A stretch of 16,727 bases of DNA. Origin: an uncultured Chlorobiaceae bacterium (GTDB lineage Bacteria; Bacteroidota; Chlorobiia; Chlorobiales; Chlorobiaceae). This document shows, piece after piece, positions 14,391 to 16,727 of the stretch. The position numbers and the translations under genes were made by a program. A model generated the notes under the pieces. The model ran no database searches, was not told the origin of the DNA, and saw nothing but the letters and a program-made list of their open reading frames with translations. Each line of letters begins with the position of its first letter. Position 1 is the first letter of the stretch. Location: contig CAIXCO010000128.1 in the NCBI GenBank assembly GCA_903917955.1, forward strand, positions 1 through 16,727, read 5' to 3'.

Positions 14391-14416
14391 AAAAAAAGAG
14401 TGTGCACCTCTTTTTT
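14391..14416 (-). terminator. Terminator of prmC, overlapping its stop codon
   Basis: Read on the minus strand, aaaaaagag (from 14416 to 14408), a 7-base loop gtgcaca and ctctttttt (14400 to 14392) plus one more T. The first base of the hairpin is the last base of the prmC stop codon. A further arm at 14380-14387 can pair with the same middle strand, giving an alternative hairpin. Confidence 0.7.
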
Positions 14417-15306
14417 CAGCCAAAAGTGCCCGAAAGAATCCGGTCATGGCCTGAATAATCCTTTGCAACGCTGATGCCACAAAAACCATTTGTTGCCATC
14501 AGTTCCAACACTGCGGCGGCCCCGTCGGCATGAAGTTCAAAAGAGAGCCTTCCGCCCGGCACAATGAGTTTTGCTGCCTGTGCGGCAATCGCCTGGTAAC
14601 ACTCCAGCCCGCCGGGCGTGGTCAGCGCAATTTTTGGCTCGTACTGCTTCACCTCCCGCTGAAGAGTCTCCCATTCGAGCGCCGGAATATAGGGCGGATT
14701 GGAGACAATCACATCATAGGCCGCCTCAGGCAGTTTGGCGGAAAAAGAGTCATCAAAGAGATCGGCCTGAATGAAGAGTACCTGCGACTCCACCCCAAGC
14801 GTAGCTACGTTGATTCGGGCAACCTCAAGGGCACCCGCAGAGCAGTCAACGGCGGTCACCCTCAGTTGAGGGCAGAGCTTCGCCAAGGTCAGGGCGATAC
14901 AGCCGCTTCCAGTACCGATATCAAGAATCTTCGCCTCCCGCGCACCCCCGCGCCCTGTCATACCGAGAGATTCAAGCACCTGTTCCACAAGCAGCTCCGT
15001 TTCAGGACGGGGAATAAGCACCCGCTCATCAACAAAAAAGCGCAACCCGTAAAAGTACTGCTCTGCGGTCAGGTACTGCACCGGTCGCCCTTCAATCCGC
15101 TGACGGCAGAGTGCCCTGAAGCGGTCAAGCTCATCGCGGTAAACCGGCCTGTTGTGCTGCAAATAGAGCTCAAGACGGCTCTTGCCGAGCACATGGCCCA
15201 AGAGCAGCTCCGCACTGATGCGCGCCTCATCAACCTTTTTCGCCACAAAATAATCCATGGTTGTTTTGAGCAGTTCAACAACCTCCCACTCTTTCACCTC
15301 TTCCAT
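14416..15306 (-). CDS. prmC: Release factor glutamine methyltransferase (PrmC/HemK)
   Basis: Methylates the glutamine of the GGQ motif in peptide release factors RF1 and RF2 using S-adenosylmethionine. 296 residues from the ATG at 15306; a GTG directly upstream (15309) is also possible. The N-terminal helical domain contains RISAELLLGHVLGKSRLELY and the RPVQYLTAEQYFYGL segment; LIPRPETELLVE precedes the SAM-binding loop DIGTGSGC at residues 129-136; the substrate-glutamine motif NPPY is at 203-206 (SNPPYIP). Upstream ggggtg may act as ribosome site. It is divergent from the DUF4412-like gene. In many bacteria prmC sits next to prfA; here it does not. Confidence 0.96.
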   Translation of the reverse strand: MEEVKEWEVVELLKTTMDYFVAKKVDEARISAELLLGHVLGKSRLELYLQHNRPVYRDELDRFRALCRQRIEGRPVQYLTAEQYFYGLRFFVDERVLIPRPETELLVEQVLESLGMTGRGGAREAKILDIGTGSGCIALTLAKLCPQLRVTAVDCSAGALEVARINVATLGVESQVLFIQADLFDDSFSAKLPEAAYDVIVSNPPYIPALEWETLQREVKQYEPKIALTTPGGLECYQAIAAQAAKLIVPGGRLSFELHADGAAAVLELMATNGFCGISVAKDYSGHDRILSGTFG

Positions 15307-15382
15307 CACACCCCGTCAAGCTAAACATTCTTAAAAAAAATCCATTCACTACGCCATTACAAAGAGTACATTATCGGTTCAT

Positions 15383-15437
15383 AACTGACAACTGACCACT
15401 GACAACTGACAACTGACCACTGACCACTGACAACTGG
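15383..15437 (+). repeat. Heptanucleotide tandem repeat just upstream of a start codon
   Basis: Seven consecutive copies of (a/c)actgac from 15383 to 15431, in the order a a c a a c c for the first base, then a partial copy aactgg. The array stops 6 bases before the ATG at 15444, so it fills the place where a ribosome site would be. Confidence 0.93.
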
Positions 15438-15443
15438 CTTACG

Positions 15444-16181
15444 ATGAAAAAAACTCTTCTTGCACTCCTTCTGCTGTTTTTTGCCGCTCAAGGCGCTTCA
15501 GCCTCAGCCGCATCAAAATTTACCGGCATCATGGATATGGCACTCACCATGCCGAACGGCTCAGCCAGGGTCACCTACTCATTTGGTGCAACGGCGCAAC
15601 GCATGGATATGTTCATGCAAATGAGAAAAATCCCCGAACCGCTTAAAACCACGGTGATCACAAAAGCCTCCCAGCCCGACCAGGCCTGTATCATCAACCA
15701 CAAGGCAAAAAGCTATAGTTTCGTCAACCTGAAAACCGCCGCCGAAAACGCAATGCTGCTCGATTTCGACAGCAACTACACCCTTGCAAAGCTCGGCACA
15801 CAAACCATTAAAGGATACCGTTGCCAGCACATTATGCTCACCAGCACCACCGAAAAACTTGAACTCTGGGTGACTGGCGACCTTGGCAATTTTTCAACCT
15901 TCCAAATCCTGCAATCACAAAATCCACGGCTCTCCAACACACAACTGGCCAAAAAGCTCAGCTCGGAAGGCGTTGAGGGATTCCCCGTCAAGATCGTCCA
16001 ATATAACGATAATGGGAAATACACGATGGAAGTTGTGCAACTCTGGCCAAAAGCGGTTCCAGCCTCCCAATTCACGATACCCGCAGGATACCAGCCTGTG
16101 GCCGACAACCAGAAACCGCTTGGAGCACAGGAGAAAGCGCATCTGAAAAAGCTTATGGAAAAGATGAAAAAATTTGATTAG
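15444..16181 (+). CDS. Secreted DUF4412-like protein
   Basis: A 245-residue protein with a clear Sec signal peptide (MKKTLLALLLLFFAAQGASA, cleavage probably near SASA-ASK); there is no lipobox cysteine, so it should be a soluble periplasmic protein or bound to the outer membrane. The mature part begins FTGIMDMALTM and consists of alternating beta-strand-like segments (VTYSFGATAQRMDMFMQM, TVITKASQPDQACIIN, YRCQHIMLTSTTEKLELWVT, FPVKIVQYND), the pattern of DUF4412 / LolA-like outer-membrane-associated beta folds. It ends in a lysine-rich helix (KKLMEKMKKFD). Two cysteines (ACII, YRCQ) could form a disulfide. Function unknown. The heptamer array directly precedes its start. Confidence 0.75.
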   Translation: MKKTLLALLLLFFAAQGASASAASKFTGIMDMALTMPNGSARVTYSFGATAQRMDMFMQMRKIPEPLKTTVITKASQPDQACIINHKAKSYSFVNLKTAAENAMLLDFDSNYTLAKLGTQTIKGYRCQHIMLTSTTEKLELWVTGDLGNFSTFQILQSQNPRLSNTQLAKKLSSEGVEGFPVKIVQYNDNGKYTMEVVQLWPKAVPASQFTIPAGYQPVADNQKPLGAQEKAHLKKLMEKMKKFD

Positions 16182-16239
16182 CAGGTTGTATATTTTTCAA
16201 CAGTATTCTTCTTCAGTAACAAACCGTTAAAACAAAAAC

Positions 16240-16727
16240 GTGGCAGATAAAATCACTTCAAGAAGCGAGGACTATTCCCAGTGGTATATTGACCTTGTAC
16301 GCTCAGCAAAACTGGCCGACTATGCCGATGTCAGGGGATGTATGGTCATACGCCCAAACGGCTATGCAATATGGGAAAAAATGCAGGCCGCTCTCGACCG
16401 CATGTTCAAGGAGACCGGCCATGTCAACGCCTACTTCCCGCTCTTTATCCCTGAAAGCTTCATCGCAAAAGAGGCGGAACATATTGAGGGGTTTGCCCCT
16501 GAATGCGCCGTCGTCACCCACGGTGGAGGCGAAGAGTTGGCCGAAAAGCTCTATATCCGCCCGACATCGGAGACCATCATCTGGTCTTCCTATAAAAAAT
16601 GGATTCAGTCCTACCGCGACCTGCCGATTCTGATTAACCAGTGGGCCAACGTGGTACGCTGGGAGATGAGAACCCGCCTCTTCCTCAGAACCACCGAATT
16701 TCTCTGGCAGGAGGGCCATACCGCCCA
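16240..16727 (+). CDS. proS: Prolyl-tRNA synthetase, 3' end outside the window
   Basis: Charges tRNA-Pro with proline. The first 162 codons are present and run off the end of the window. The start is GTG at 16240: an in-frame TAA at 16228 blocks any longer form, and the residues that follow, ADKITSRSEDYSQWYIDLVR, are the N-terminus of the archaeal/eukaryal-like short ProRS found in Chlorobi and some other bacteria. Visible class II elements are VIRPNGYAIWEKMQ (motif 1 region), YIRPTSET, and RTRLFLRTTEFLWQEGHTA (motif 2). There is no Shine-Dalgarno. It begins 58 bases after the DUF4412-like gene on the same strand. Confidence 0.96.
   Translation, partial: MADKITSRSEDYSQWYIDLVRSAKLADYADVRGCMVIRPNGYAIWEKMQAALDRMFKETGHVNAYFPLFIPESFIAKEAEHIEGFAPECAVVTHGGGEELAEKLYIRPTSETIIWSSYKKWIQSYRDLPILINQWANVVRWEMRTRLFLRTTEFLWQEGHTA

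Noticed and set aside
14530..15324. Plus-strand open frame of 264 codons opposite prmC
   Set aside because: The minus strand encodes full-length PrmC with NPPY and SAM motifs; the plus translation is motif-free.
1..16727. tRNA, rRNA, CRISPR array or insertion sequence
   Set aside because: I saw no cloverleaf with a GTTCRANNC T-loop in the gaps, no regularly spaced direct repeats with unique spacers, and no transposase motif. The heptamer array at 15383 has no spacers.

Overview
This window looks like chromosomal DNA from a green sulfur bacterium (Chlorobiaceae, Chlorobium/Pelodictyon type). The main reasons are the Chlorobium-like prolyl-tRNA synthetase N-terminus with its GTG start, the compact housekeeping gene content, and the near absence of Shine-Dalgarno sequences before most starts. 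The genus is an inference from remembered protein character; no search was run.

Layout, left to right. (1) 1-2154: the end of proB followed by proA, the first two steps of proline synthesis from glutamate. (2) 2198-3171: a short AT-rich HicB-type domain gene lacking the usual C-terminal DNA-binding part, then an ABC ATPase of the LolD type. (3) 3172-5092: a patch that looks acquired or rearranged. It holds a vapBC toxin-antitoxin pair behind a striking concentric palindrome, an alpha/beta hydrolase 12 bases after vapC, and the last two helices of a major facilitator transporter whose remainder is missing. (4) 5097-6212, minus strand: a WbpE-like PLP sugar aminotransferase, converging on the transporter remnant. 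(5) 6355-7785: mpl, a muropeptide-recycling ligase, followed by gap (glycolytic/gluconeogenic GAPDH), a strong terminator and a small flavodoxin-like protein. (6) 9508-10033: a non-coding stretch with nested inverted repeats, a terminator that is a near copy of the one after gap, a 77-base palindromic dispersed-type repeat, and the promoter/leader of a malic enzyme. (7) 10034-11236: malic enzyme, sharing a bidirectional terminator with the opposing heat-shock operon. (8) 11321-14256, minus strand: hrcA-grpE-dnaJ, i.e. repressor, nucleotide exchange factor and J-protein of the DnaK system; dnaK itself is absent and no CIRCE operator is visible. (9) 14416-15306, minus strand: prmC, the release-factor methyltransferase. 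(10) 15383-16181: heptanucleotide repeats abutting a gene for a secreted DUF4412-like protein. (11) 16240-end: the start of proS.

Most of the window is ordinary core metabolism and protein quality control. The accessory signal is concentrated in the hicB fragment, the vapBC-hydrolase-transporter remnant patch, the 9.5-10 kb non-coding region and the heptamer array. I did not see a convincing new multi-gene system. The strongest new-looking items are the vapBC operator, the hydrolase/transporter junction and the duplicated terminators.
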